Shown: positions 41,837 through 49,761 of the stretch, piece after piece
How the letters are laid out: the number at the start of each line of letters is the position of its first letter
Numbering within the stretch: position 1 is the first letter of the stretch
DNA from: CAWJMD01 sp963700925
GTDB lineage: Bacteria; Actinomycetota; Actinomycetes; Actinomycetales; CAWJMD01
Direction of reading: 5' to 3'
Assembly: GCA_963700925.1 (NCBI GenBank)
Contig: OY969553.1
Span: 558,001 to 622,000, forward strand
DNA length: 64,000 nucleotides
Position numbers and translations under genes: made by a program
Notes under the pieces: model-generated
Database searches by the model: none
What the model was told of the DNA's origin: nothing
What the model saw: the letters and a program-made list of their open reading frames with translations, nothing else

Positions 41837-42726
41837 ACGGTCACCTCGTCACCGTACTGGCGCACGAACAGCTCCTCCAGCGTGGGCGGGTGCGCCACCA
41901 GGCTGCGAACACCGAGCGCCGAGACGTGCGCGATCGCGTCGTCGAGGTGGTCGGAGTCGACGTCGAACGAGACCCTGCCGTCGACGAGCTCGATGCCGTG
42001 GACGCCCGCAACTGTCCCCAGATCGCTTGCGGGACGGATGGTTTCGGCGATGACCGTGGTGCGCGTGAGGTGACGCAGCTCGGTGAGAGTCCCGCTCTGC
42101 ACGGTCTGACCCGCGCGGATGATGCTCACGCGCTCACAGAGCGCCTCGACCTCGGCGAGGATGTGGCTCGAGAGCAGGACGGTGCGCCCCTCGCGCTTGA
42201 CGTCGCCGATGCTCTCCTGGAAAGCCGCCTCCATCAACGGATCCAGCCCCGAGGTCGGCTCGTCGAGGAGGAGCAGCTCGGCGTCGGACGCGAGCGCAGC
42301 GACGAGGGCGACCTTCTGCCGGTTGCCCTTGGAGTACGCGCGTCCCTTCTTGGTGGGGTCGAGCTCGAAGCGGTCGAGCAGCAGCGCGCGCTTGGCCTGG
42401 TCGATGCCGCCGCGCAGCCGTCCGAGCAGGTCGATCACCTCGCCGCCGGTCAGGTTCGGCCAGAGGCTCACATCGCCTGGCACGTAAGCGATCCTGCGGT
42501 GCAGCTGGGCCGCCTGCGACCAGGGGTCGCCACCCAGCATGGTGGCGTCCCCGGAGTCGGCGCGCAGCAGACCGAGCAGCACGCGCATCGTCGTCGACTT
42601 GCCAGATCCGTTGGGGCCCAGGAAGCCGTGCACCTCTCCGGTGGCGACATCGAGGTCGAGACCGTCCAGTGCGCGCGTGCGACCGAAGGTCTTGACGAGG
42701 CTCTTGAGATGGATTGCTGTGGTCAT
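41833..42726 (-). CDS. ABC transporter ATP-binding protein (exporter)
   Basis: A 297-residue ATPase with Walker A GFLGPNGSGKSTTM, a degenerate signature YSKGNRQKVALVAAL, Walker B LLLLDEPTSGLDP and the switch His in VLLSSHILAE. The DrrA-like C-terminal domain follows. The ATG at 42726 (MTTAIHLKSLVKTFG) is preferred to a TTG nine bases upstream. Its partner permease gene overlaps it. It diverges from a MarR-like regulator gene with an inverted repeat between them. Confidence 0.88.
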   Translation of the reverse strand: MTTAIHLKSLVKTFGRTRALDGLDLDVATGEVHGFLGPNGSGKSTTMRVLLGLLRADSGDATMLGGDPWSQAAQLHRRIAYVPGDVSLWPNLTGGEVIDLLGRLRGGIDQAKRALLLDRFELDPTKKGRAYSKGNRQKVALVAALASDAELLLLDEPTSGLDPLMEAAFQESIGDVKREGRTVLLSSHILAEVEALCERVSIIRAGQTVQSGTLTELRHLTRTTVIAETIRPASDLGTVAGVHGIELVDGRVSFDVDSDHLDDAIAHVSALGVRSLVAHPPTLEELFVRQYGDEVTV

Positions 42727-42746
42727 GCTGAGCAATGTACACCCGA

Positions 42747-42771
42747 TTCAGAAACTTGTGAACGTTCTGAA
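42747..42771. promoter_or_regulatory. Inverted repeat between the ABC operon and MarR-like gene
   Basis: TTCAGAA (42747-42753) and TTCTGAA (42765-42771) form perfect 7-bp arms with an 11-bp spacer in the 60-bp divergent intergenic region. TATGAT at 42775-42780 could be a -10 box for the regulator. This is probably the operator of the divergent regulator gene. Confidence 0.5.
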
Positions 42772-42786
42772 CGCTATGATGCTTGA

Positions 42787-43374
42787 GTGGCTGACGAAAA
42801 CTTGCTGCGCGCCGTCGAGCGCTTCTCCCAGACCCTCGAGGGCTCGGGGATGCCGCGGATGGCCGCGCGCGTGTTCGCTTACGTGCTGGCCGAGGACTCC
42901 AACCGCTACACGGCGGCGGAGCTGGCTGAGGGCCTGCGCGTCAGTCCCGCTGCGATCTCTGGGGCCGTCCGCTACCTGGTCGACGCCCGGCTGCTGTTCA
43001 AGGAGCGCGAGCCCGGACGTCGTGGCGACCTGTACACCGTGTACGACGGCGACGTGTGGGCGAAGATCATGAGGGCCCGGATCCCGATGATCGACCACTT
43101 CGTCACGGCGATGGACGACGTGCTCGACATGATCGGCACGGACCAACCCGGCGGCCGGCGGGTATTCGAGACCCGCGAGTTCTTCGCCTTCATCCAGGAC
43201 GACATGACCGCCATGCTCGACCGCTGGTCCGAGTACCGCGAGACGCTGCCCCACAGAGTCAAACCCGAAGACAGCCAGGGAGGCAGCCCTCAGACCACGT
43301 CGGACCTCAGCCCGAAACGACCGGCCACCCGATCTCGTTCACGTACCACACCGAAGCCGTCAGCACGACGATGA
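42787..43374 (+). CDS. MarR/GbsR-type transcriptional regulator
   Basis: A 195-residue regulator. The winged helix is PRMAARVFAYVLAEDSNRYTAAELAEGLRVSPAAISGAVRYLVDARLLFKEREPGRRGDLYTV, a MarR/GbsR pattern often encoded next to ABC exporters and responsive to drugs. A helical dimerisation region follows. The last about 45 residues are low-complexity, basic and Ser/Pro-rich, and lie largely in a 68-bp overlap with the convergent DUF6529 gene, so the native stop may be acquired or tolerated. GTG start at 42787. It probably represses the divergent ABC exporter. Confidence 0.82.
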   Translation: MADENLLRAVERFSQTLEGSGMPRMAARVFAYVLAEDSNRYTAAELAEGLRVSPAAISGAVRYLVDARLLFKEREPGRRGDLYTVYDGDVWAKIMRARIPMIDHFVTAMDDVLDMIGTDQPGGRRVFETREFFAFIQDDMTAMLDRWSEYRETLPHRVKPEDSQGGSPQTTSDLSPKRPATRSRSRTTPKPSARR

Positions 43375-43876
43375 CCAGCGCCGTGAACACCGTCCCCCCG
43401 GCGAGCGGGAGCAGCCAGCCCGGCGCTCCCGACCGGTGCAGCGTCATCACCTTCGTGACCAGCGCGCCGTAGAGAACGCACCCAGCGAGCGAGTGCACGA
43501 GCACCCTCGTGTCGTAGTTCTGGAATCCCAGTGACCACAGGCAGTGGTAGGCCACCGGCAGGCTGACGAGGACCGCCAAGGCACCGGAGAGCTTGTGGAT
43601 CGGTGCCACTGCGCTCGGTGCCGGACGGCCGAGCTTGCCGTACATCCACAGCGCCGTCAGCAACTGGACCAGGCCGAGTCCCCCCGCGACGAACCCGAGC
43701 CAGACCTTCATCGCGATCATGCTGCCGAAACCGAAGGTGCTGATGACCTCGCCGGTCGGCGTGTGCTGGGCGCCGTAGACGCCGAGCGCCACCGCGACAA
43801 GAGCCCCTGCGAGGAGCGCAGCGAGTGTCAGCGGCGTGCCGCGTCGAACAGCCTGGTCCGTCCCCTGGTGCGTCAT
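43307..43876 (-). CDS. DUF6529 family membrane protein
   Basis: A 189-residue protein with five predicted membrane helices, rather like a small cytochrome-b561-type fold. Features are TFGFGSMIAMKVWLGFVAGGLGLVQLLTALWMYGKLG, PIHKLSGALAVLVSLPVAYHCLWSLGF and RVLVHSLAGCVLYGALVTKVM, with histidines in three helices that could bind heme. The ATG at 43876 is chosen because the domain starts about there. The function is unknown. Convergent with the MarR-like gene, with a 68-bp overlap. Confidence 0.75.
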   Translation of the reverse strand: MTHQGTDQAVRRGTPLTLAALLAGALVAVALGVYGAQHTPTGEVISTFGFGSMIAMKVWLGFVAGGLGLVQLLTALWMYGKLGRPAPSAVAPIHKLSGALAVLVSLPVAYHCLWSLGFQNYDTRVLVHSLAGCVLYGALVTKVMTLHRSGAPGWLLPLAGGTVFTALVIVVLTASVWYVNEIGWPVVSG

Positions 43877-44005
43877 GGCCGGCCCCGCCCCTCTCTCGAA
43901 GGGCACCAACTCTAATGGGGGCGCATCGGCTGGCTCGTGGGCCAGGATCGGTGTCCGAGCCGCCGATGAGTGAGCACTGCTTGGCTCAGGCCATGACAGG
44001 TCTAC

Positions 44006-44013
44006 GTCTAGAT
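44006..44013. repeat. 8-bp repeat at the left junction of the IS110 element
   Basis: GTCTAGAT occurs here and again at 45419-45426. Between these copies lies the IS110 transposase gene. The CT at 44008-44009 is the likely core dinucleotide of left-end recombination. Confidence 0.6.
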
Positions 44014-44154
44014 CGTGCCCTCGTCGGTCGGTGAGGAGGTCGTGATGGCTGGTGGGATGTCGTGCCGCGGTTTGGGGCGAGCACTGATCCATTAGGTCGC
44101 TGGCGAGCTCCTCCGGGCTCGAGGATGTCGGACTCGATGCAGGAGGTGGTGCGG
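44010..44154 (+). ncRNA. Candidate IS110 bridge RNA region
   Basis: The non-coding segment between the left end and the transposase. It includes GTGGGATGTC (44052-44061), identical to the ten bases ending in the right-end core (45412-45421), and a shorter GGATGTC at 44123-44129. In IS110-group elements such as IS621, a bridge RNA from this region has guide loops matching donor and target DNA, so a copy of the right end is what a donor guide should look like. Stem-loop potential (GGCGAGCTCCTCCGGGCTCG region) is visible. Exact RNA ends are unknown. Confidence 0.45.
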
Positions 44155-45399
44155 ATGTTGTTCCTCGGGGATGACTGGGCCGAGGCTCACCATGACGTGG
44201 AGATCGTCGACGCTGAGGGTCGGTTGCTGGCCAGGCGGCGTCTGCCCGAGGGCGTGGAGGGTCTGAGCCGGTTGCACGCGATGGTGGCCGATCACCTCGG
44301 CGATGACCACGCCGATGCTGATCCCGCGCGGGTGTTGGTGGGGATCGAGACCGACCGCGGCCCGTGGGTGCAGGCACTGGTCGCGGCCGGTTACACCGTC
44401 TACGCGGTGAACCCGTTGCAGGTGGCCCGCTACCGCGAACGCCACGCCGTCTCGGGGGCGAAGTCCGACCCTGGTGACGCCCACGTTCTGGCCGAGCTGG
44501 TCCGGCTGGATCGGGCCCACCACCGCCCGATCGCGGGAGACTCGGCGGTGGCCGAGCACGTCAAGGTCCTGGCCCGCACCCATCAAGGGCTGGTCTGGTC
44601 AAGGCAGCGGCAGACCAACACGCTGCGCTCGATGCTGCGGGAGTTCTACCCGGCCGCGCTGGCCGCGTTCGGGGAAGACCTGGCCGGCCGGGACGCCCTG
44701 GCGGTGCTGACGATCGCGCCCTCACCCGAGCAGGGACGGGCGCTGTCACACAGCCGGATCGCCGCGGCGTTGCGTCGGGCCGGGCGCCAGCGCAACCTCG
44801 AGGTCACGGCCGTGCGGATCCAGGCCGCGCTGCGCTCACCGCAGTTGGCCGCCCACCCCGGCGTGGTGGCCGCCTACACCGCCAGCGCCAGGGCCCTGGT
44901 CGCGGTGATCGCCGAGCTCGCCACCCAGGTCGAGACCCTGCGGGGCGAGGTGGAAGCGGGTTTTGGCCGGCACCCGGACGCTGAGATCTACCTGAGCCAG
45001 CCCGGGCTCGGGACGGTCCTCGGGGCCCGGGTGCTGGCCGAGTTCGGAGACGACCCGCACCGCTACGCCGACGCCAAGGCGCGTAAGAACTACTCCGGCA
45101 TGTCGCCGATCACCAAGGCGTCGGGCACCAAACGCGTTGTCCTGGCGCGGTACGCGCGGAACCGGAGACTGGCCGACGCCCTCTACCAACAGGCGTTCGC
45201 CGCGCTCACCTGCTCGCCCGGCGCCCGCAACTACTACGACCGACACCGTGCCCGCGGCGCTACCCACCACCAAGCCCTCCGCGCCCTGGCGAACCGCCTC
45301 GTCGGCATCCTGCACGGCTGCCTACGACACCACGACACCTACGACGAGCACACCGCCTGGCCAACCCCAACCGCCGAAACCAGCACCGCCGCTGCTTGA
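44155..45399 (+). CDS. IS110 family transposase (DEDD recombinase)
   Basis: A 414-residue recombinase. The N-terminal RuvC-like DEDD_Tnp_IS110 domain has FLGDDWAEAHHDVEIVDAEG, LVGIETDRGPWVQAL and VSGAKSDPGDAHVLAELVRLDR, giving the acidic residues. The C-terminal Transposase_20 domain has LSQPGLGTVLGARVLAEFGDDPHRYADAKARKNYSGMSPITKASGTKRVV with the conserved Ser, and ARNRRLADALYQQAFAAL. The ATG at 44155 is chosen because AGGAGG lies eight bases upstream. The full length is intact, so the element may be active. Confidence 0.93.
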   Translation: MLFLGDDWAEAHHDVEIVDAEGRLLARRRLPEGVEGLSRLHAMVADHLGDDHADADPARVLVGIETDRGPWVQALVAAGYTVYAVNPLQVARYRERHAVSGAKSDPGDAHVLAELVRLDRAHHRPIAGDSAVAEHVKVLARTHQGLVWSRQRQTNTLRSMLREFYPAALAAFGEDLAGRDALAVLTIAPSPEQGRALSHSRIAAALRRAGRQRNLEVTAVRIQAALRSPQLAAHPGVVAAYTASARALVAVIAELATQVETLRGEVEAGFGRHPDAEIYLSQPGLGTVLGARVLAEFGDDPHRYADAKARKNYSGMSPITKASGTKRVVLARYARNRRLADALYQQAFAALTCSPGARNYYDRHRARGATHHQALRALANRLVGILHGCLRHHDTYDEHTAWPTPTAETSTAAA

Positions 45400-45420
45400 C
45401 ACCTTGCGACCGTGGGATGT

Positions 45421-46767
45421 CTAGATGGACTTCACCGGGTCGTGGTCGAACGGCCCGACGACGGCCAGCGAGCGCGGCCGGGCGTAGAGCTCGGCGGCGA
45501 GGTCCCTGACGTCGGTGGCCGTGACCGCACGGATGCGCTCGAGCGACTCGTCGATGCTGACGAACTCGCCGTACACCAGCTCTGCCTTGCCGAGCCGCGA
45601 CATCCGCGAGCCGGTGTCCTCCATCCCCAGCACCAGTCCGCCGCTGAGCTGCCCCAGTGCGCGCTCGAGCTCATCTGCCGAGATCGGCTCGGTGGCCATC
45701 CGCTCCCACTCGTGGGCCAGCAGCTCGACGACCTGGGCGACCTTGCCCGGCGTGCAGCCGGCGTAGAGGCCGAAGTAGCCGGAGTCGGCGTACCCCGCCG
45801 AGAACGAGTAGACCGAGTAGGCCAGGCCGCGCTTCTCGCGGATCTCCTGGAACAGCCGGCTGCTCATGCCGCCACCGAGCACGGCGTTGAGGACCGACAT
45901 CGTGTAGCGACGAGGGTCGGTGGCCAGCAGACCCAGACCGCCGAGCAGCAGGTTGGCCTGCTCGGTCGACCGACGGACGGTGAGCACGGACCCCTGCTCG
46001 GCGCCGGTGGGCACCAGTCCGCCCGCGGCGTCGCCGCTGACGCGCCGAGCGAGCGGCCCCTGGGCGGGGTCTGCGGGCCATCCGGCGGCGGCAAGAGCTT
46101 CGGCGACCAGGGCGCACACCTGGTCGTGGTCCACCCCGCCGGCCGCCGCGATGAGCAGCCCCTCGGGTCGGTAGTGCTGCTGGTAGTGGTCCCAGACGGC
46201 GTCCCGCGGAACGGATCGGATCGACTCGGGCGTGCCGGCGATCGGTCGTCCGAGCGGGTTGTCGCCCAGCACGATCCGTGCGAACTGCTCGTGCGCGACG
46301 TCGGACGGGTCGTCGTCGTTCATCGCCAGCTCCTCGAGGATGACGCCGCGCTCGGCGTCGAGGTCCTCGGGGTCGAGCCGTGCGGACGTGACCATGTCGC
46401 CGATCACGTCGACGGCCATCGGCAGGTCGGCGTCGAGCACCCGCGCGTAGTAGCAGGTGTGCTCCTTGCCGGTGACCGCGTTCGCCTCACCGCCGACCGC
46501 GTCGAAGGCCTCGGCGATGTCGAGCGCGCTGCGCCGCGACGTCCCCTTGAACAGCAGGTGCTCGAGGAAGTGCGTCGACCCGTGGTGACCGTCCGCCTCG
46601 TCGCGCGAGCCGACGCCCACCCACGCACCGACCGTGGCCGAGCGCAGGCCGGGCATCGACTCGGTCAGTACGCGGACTCCTCCGGGCAGGACCGACCGGC
46701 GCACCTGCGTGTCCGCAGGCGCGCCGGCCGAGCCTCCGGCGGTGGACAGCCGGGACGCGTCCGTCAC
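45421..46767 (-). CDS. M16 family zinc metallopeptidase
   Basis: A 448-residue inverzincin-type peptidase. The inverted zinc motif HxxEH is HFLEH (66-70) within GSTHFLEHLLFKGT, and the third ligand Glu lies about 76 residues later in DLDAERGVILEEL. The C-terminal half has GLAYSVYSFSAGYADSGYFGLYAG, which shapes the substrate pocket. Members such as mycobacterial PepR lie next to pnp, as here. The GTG at 46767 lies one base after the PNPase stop. The native end is at the IS110 insertion: the TAG stop (45421-45423) is inside the repeated GTCTAGAT, so the coding sequence is intact. Confidence 0.9.
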   Translation of the reverse strand: MTDASRLSTAGGSAGAPADTQVRRSVLPGGVRVLTESMPGLRSATVGAWVGVGSRDEADGHHGSTHFLEHLLFKGTSRRSALDIAEAFDAVGGEANAVTGKEHTCYYARVLDADLPMAVDVIGDMVTSARLDPEDLDAERGVILEELAMNDDDPSDVAHEQFARIVLGDNPLGRPIAGTPESIRSVPRDAVWDHYQQHYRPEGLLIAAAGGVDHDQVCALVAEALAAAGWPADPAQGPLARRVSGDAAGGLVPTGAEQGSVLTVRRSTEQANLLLGGLGLLATDPRRYTMSVLNAVLGGGMSSRLFQEIREKRGLAYSVYSFSAGYADSGYFGLYAGCTPGKVAQVVELLAHEWERMATEPISADELERALGQLSGGLVLGMEDTGSRMSRLGKAELVYGEFVSIDESLERIRAVTATDVRDLAAELYARPRSLAVVGPFDHDPVKSI

Positions 46768-46768
46768 G

Positions 46769-49027
46769 TCAGGCGTTCGCGTCCGCTGCCTGGGTGGTGT
46801 CGACCGTCTGAGCCGAGCCCTCGGCGCCCTCGGCACCTTCGTCGAGGACGGGGACCAGCGACAGCTTGCCGCGCTGGTCGATCTCGCCGATCTGCACCTG
46901 GACCTTCTGGCCGACCGAGAGCACGTCCTCGACAGCGTCGATGCGCTTGCCGCCGACCATCTTTCGGATCTGCGAGATGTGCAGCAGGCCGTCGCGCCCC
47001 GGCGTGAGGGAGATGAATGCGCCGAACGTCGTGGTCTTCACCACGGTGCCGACGTACCGCTCGCCCACCTCGGGCATCTGCGGGTTGGCGATCGCGTTCA
47101 CCATCGACCGGGCCGCCTCGGCCGAGGGGCCGTCGGTGGCGCCGATGTAGACGGTGCCGTCGTCCTCGATCGAGATCTGGGCGCCGGTCTCCTCCTGGAT
47201 CTGGTTGATCATCTTGCCCTTCGGGCCGATGACCTCGCCGATCTTGTCGACCGGCACCTGCACCGAGATCACGCGCGGGGCGAACGGGCTCATCTCGTCG
47301 GGAGCGTCGATCGCCTCGTTCATCACGTCGAGGATGTGCAGGCGGGCGTCGCGCGCCTGGGTCAGCGCGCCGGTCAGCACGGACGCGGGGATGCCGTCGA
47401 GCTTGGTGTCGAGCTGGATCGCCGTGACGAACTCCCGCGTGCCGGCGACCTTGAAGTCCATGTCACCGAACGCGTCCTCGGCGCCGAGGATGTCGGTCAG
47501 GGCGATGTACTCGGTCTCGCCGTCGACCTCGTCGGACACCAGGCCCATCGCGATGCCGGCGACCGGGGCGCGGAGCGGCACACCGGCGTTCAGCAGCGAC
47601 AGGGTGGACGCGCAGACCGAGCCCATCGAGGTCGACCCGTTGGAGCTGAGCGCCTCGGAGACCTGCCGGATCGCGTAGGGGAACTCCTCGCGGCTCGGCA
47701 GCACGGTCATCAGCGCCCGCTCTGCGAGCGCACCGTGACCGATCTCGCGCCGCTTGGGCGAGCCGACTCGGCCGGTCTCCCCCGTGGAGAAGGGCGGGAA
47801 GTTGTAGTTGTGCATGTAGCGCTTGCGCGACTCGGGCGACAACGTGTCGAGCTGCTGCTCCATCCGCAGCATGTTCAGCGTGGTGACGCCCAGGATCTGC
47901 GTCTCGCCACGCTCGAACAGCGCCGAACCGTGCACGCGCGGGAGCACCTCGACCTCGGCCGAGAGGGTGCGGATGTCGGCCAGCCCGCGACCGTCCATGC
48001 GGACCTTGTCGCGCAGCATGCGCTGCCGCACAGCCGCCTTCGTGATCGACCTGAGGGCTGCGGAGATCTCCTTCTCGCGACCCTCGAACTGCTCGGCCAG
48101 CTTGCCCTTGACGGACTCCTTGATCTGGTCGAGCCGCGTCTCGCGCTCCTGCTTGGCGGCGATGGTGATCGCCTGGTCGACGTCGGCCTGGACCTCGGTC
48201 TTGACGGCGTCGTACGCGTCCTCCTGGTAGTCGAGGAACCGCGGGAACTCCTGCGTCTCCTTCGCGGCCTTGTCGGCCACCTCCTGCTGCGCGGCGCACA
48301 GCTGGGCCAGGAACGACTTGGCGGCCTCGAGGCCGGCGGAGACGATCTCCTCGGTGGGCTTCTGCCCGCCCGACTGGATCAGGTTCCAGGCACCCTCGGG
48401 CGCCTCGGCCTCGACCATCATGATCGCGACGTCAGCATCCGGGCCGTCACCGACGACGCGGCCGGCGACGACCATGTCGAAGACCGAGCGCTCCAGCTCG
48501 CTGTGCCGCGGGAATGCGACCCACTGGCCGTCGATCAGCGCGATGCGCACGCCGGCGATCGGGCCGGAGAACGGCAGGCCGGAGATCTGGGTGGAGAGCG
48601 ACGCGGCGTTGATCGCCAGCACGTCGTAGGGGTCGTCGGGGTTGAGCGCGAGCACGGTGATGACGACCTGGACCTCGTTGCGCAGGCCCGACACGAACGA
48701 CGGCCGCAGCGGACGGTCGATCAGGCGGCAGGTCAGGATCGCGTCGGTGGACGGGCGACCCTCGCGGCGGAAGAACGAGCCGGGGATCTTGCCGGCCGCG
48801 TACATCCGCTCCTCGACGTCCACCGTGAGGGGGAAGAAGTCGAAGTGGTCCTTGGGGCTGCGGCCGGCCGTGGTGGCCGACAGCAGCATGGTGTCGTCGT
48901 CGAGGTACGCGGAGACGGAGCCGGCGGCCTGCTTGGCCAGGCGGCCCGTCTCGAAGCGCACGGTGCGGGTGCCGAAGGAGCCGTTGTCGATAACGGCCTC
49001 GGCGAAGGTGATCTCGGGACCCTCCAT
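46769..49027 (-). CDS. pnp: Polynucleotide phosphorylase / guanosine pentaphosphate synthetase
   Basis: A 752-residue 3'-5' phosphorolytic exoribonuclease. Two RNase PH domains are seen (N-terminal GSFGTRTVRFETGRLAKQAAGSV to DILTCRLIDRPLRPSF, and C-terminal RMDGRGLADIRTLSAEVEVLPRVHGSALFERGETQ with GSVCASTLSLLNAGVPL and EDAFGDMDFKVAGT), then KH (PVDKIGEVIGPKGKMINQIQEETG) and S1 (VGERYVGTVVKTTTFGAFISLTPGRDGLLHIS) domains. It degrades mRNA and, in actinobacteria, can make ppGpp precursors. ATG at 49027 is used. It follows rpsO after a strong hairpin. Confidence 0.95.
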   Translation of the reverse strand: MEGPEITFAEAVIDNGSFGTRTVRFETGRLAKQAAGSVSAYLDDDTMLLSATTAGRSPKDHFDFFPLTVDVEERMYAAGKIPGSFFRREGRPSTDAILTCRLIDRPLRPSFVSGLRNEVQVVITVLALNPDDPYDVLAINAASLSTQISGLPFSGPIAGVRIALIDGQWVAFPRHSELERSVFDMVVAGRVVGDGPDADVAIMMVEAEAPEGAWNLIQSGGQKPTEEIVSAGLEAAKSFLAQLCAAQQEVADKAAKETQEFPRFLDYQEDAYDAVKTEVQADVDQAITIAAKQERETRLDQIKESVKGKLAEQFEGREKEISAALRSITKAAVRQRMLRDKVRMDGRGLADIRTLSAEVEVLPRVHGSALFERGETQILGVTTLNMLRMEQQLDTLSPESRKRYMHNYNFPPFSTGETGRVGSPKRREIGHGALAERALMTVLPSREEFPYAIRQVSEALSSNGSTSMGSVCASTLSLLNAGVPLRAPVAGIAMGLVSDEVDGETEYIALTDILGAEDAFGDMDFKVAGTREFVTAIQLDTKLDGIPASVLTGALTQARDARLHILDVMNEAIDAPDEMSPFAPRVISVQVPVDKIGEVIGPKGKMINQIQEETGAQISIEDDGTVYIGATDGPSAEAARSMVNAIANPQMPEVGERYVGTVVKTTTFGAFISLTPGRDGLLHISQIRKMVGGKRIDAVEDVLSVGQKVQVQIGEIDQRGKLSLVPVLDEGAEGAEGSAQTVDTTQAADANA

Positions 49028-49237
49028 TGGGTCACACTCCGTTCGTTCGCGGAGCGCGGGCGTCCCGGCCGGGCTGTGCCGGTCTTCGATCGAGGCCCAC
49101 GGGCTCGGGTCGCCGTGCGGCGACACTCCCGGAGGCCACTACCGAGGACCGCGCGGTGGCTGGGGCCGACGCTCCTGATGTGGTTCGTTCAGTTGTTGTT
49201 GGGTGGCAGGTCTAGGGGCGAACAGGGGGTCTAGCAG

Positions 49238-49271
49238 GACGCGGCCCCTCCCCGAGGGGAGAGACCGCGTC
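49238..49271 (-). terminator. Strong hairpin downstream of rpsO
   Basis: A 16-bp stem with two G-T positions and a 2-nt loop (49238-49253 with 49256-49271) begins 6 bp after the rpsO stop. It lies upstream of pnp and is likely a terminator or attenuator that partly separates rpsO from pnp expression; it may be an RNase III target as in other bacteria. No long U-tract. Confidence 0.7.
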
Positions 49272-49276
49272 AGTGG

Positions 49277-49546
49277 TCATCGGCGCAGGCCGAGCCGCTC
49301 GATCAGCGATCGGTAGCGCGTGATGTCCTTCTTGGCCAGGTACTGCAGCAGCCGGCGGCGCTGACCGACGAGCAGGAGCAGACCACGACGGCTGTGGTGG
49401 TCGTGCTTGTGCTCCTTCAGGTGCTCGGTCAGGTCCTTGATCCGCTGGGTGAGCATCGCGACCTGGACCTCAGGGGAGCCGGTGTCGCCATCGACGGTCG
49501 CGTACTCGGTCATGATCTTCGCCTTGGTGGCGGCGTCGAGGGGCAC
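49277..49546 (-). CDS. rpsO: 30S ribosomal protein S15
   Basis: An 89-residue S15 with the universal sequence features KAKIMTEYATVDGDTGSPEVQVAMLTQRIKDLTEHLKEHKHDHHSRRGLLLLVGQRRRLLQYL and ending RYRSLIERLGLRR. It binds the central domain of 16S rRNA. GTG start at 49546 with AAGGAG six bases before it. Next to pnp, the universal rpsO-pnp arrangement. Confidence 0.98.
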   Translation of the reverse strand: MPLDAATKAKIMTEYATVDGDTGSPEVQVAMLTQRIKDLTEHLKEHKHDHHSRRGLLLLVGQRRRLLQYLAKKDITRYRSLIERLGLRR

Positions 49547-49705
49547 AGGTCTCCTTGTGATGTCGTTGCGCGGCGCTCCGGGGCTGTTCCACCCGGGCTC
49601 TCTGGGTCCGCGGCCGTTCTGACGGCGTCCGTCAGGCTACCAGCGCGACGACCCCGCGACCGAATCGTCGCCTGCGCCCGGTGCGCGGACGGCCCCTGTC
49701 AACGC

Positions 49706-49761
49706 ACGCGTCAGGACTCACGCGTCAGGACTCACGCGTCAGGACTCACGCTTCAGGACGG
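49706..49761 (-). repeat. 14-bp tandem repeat spanning a gene stop codon
   Basis: ACGCGTCAGGACTC occurs three times in tandem (49706-49719, 49720-49733, 49734-49747) and a degenerate copy (49748-49761) contains the last codons of the membrane-protein gene. The stop codon (49746-49748) straddles the last two units. Confidence 0.9.

Larger units (their letters stand above)
44008..45422 (+). mobile_element. IS110 family insertion sequence
   Basis: About 1.41 kb bounded by CT cores within the 8-bp repeats GTCTAGAT (44006-44013 and 45419-45426). It contains one transposase gene and about 145 bp of upstream non-coding DNA; the downstream non-coding part is only about 20 bp. IS110 elements lack terminal inverted repeats, use a DEDD recombinase and, in the IS110 group, encode a bridge RNA in the upstream non-coding end. 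The right end abuts the stop codon of the M16 protease gene. Boundaries are inferred from the repeats and need a comparison with an empty site. Confidence 0.72.

Noticed and set aside
44006..45426. 8-bp GTCTAGAT repeats as a classical target-site duplication
   Set aside because: IS110 recombinases do not make staggered-cut duplications of this kind; the repeat is better read as the core dinucleotide plus chance or guide-directed similarity around it.
46634..49234. Very long open frame opposite pnp (and similar long frames opposite infB, the kinase and other genes)
   Set aside because: High-GC coding DNA leaves the complementary and shifted frames open. The translated sequences are low-complexity Arg/Gly/Ala/Leu-rich and lack any recognisable domain, while the opposite strand has clear families.
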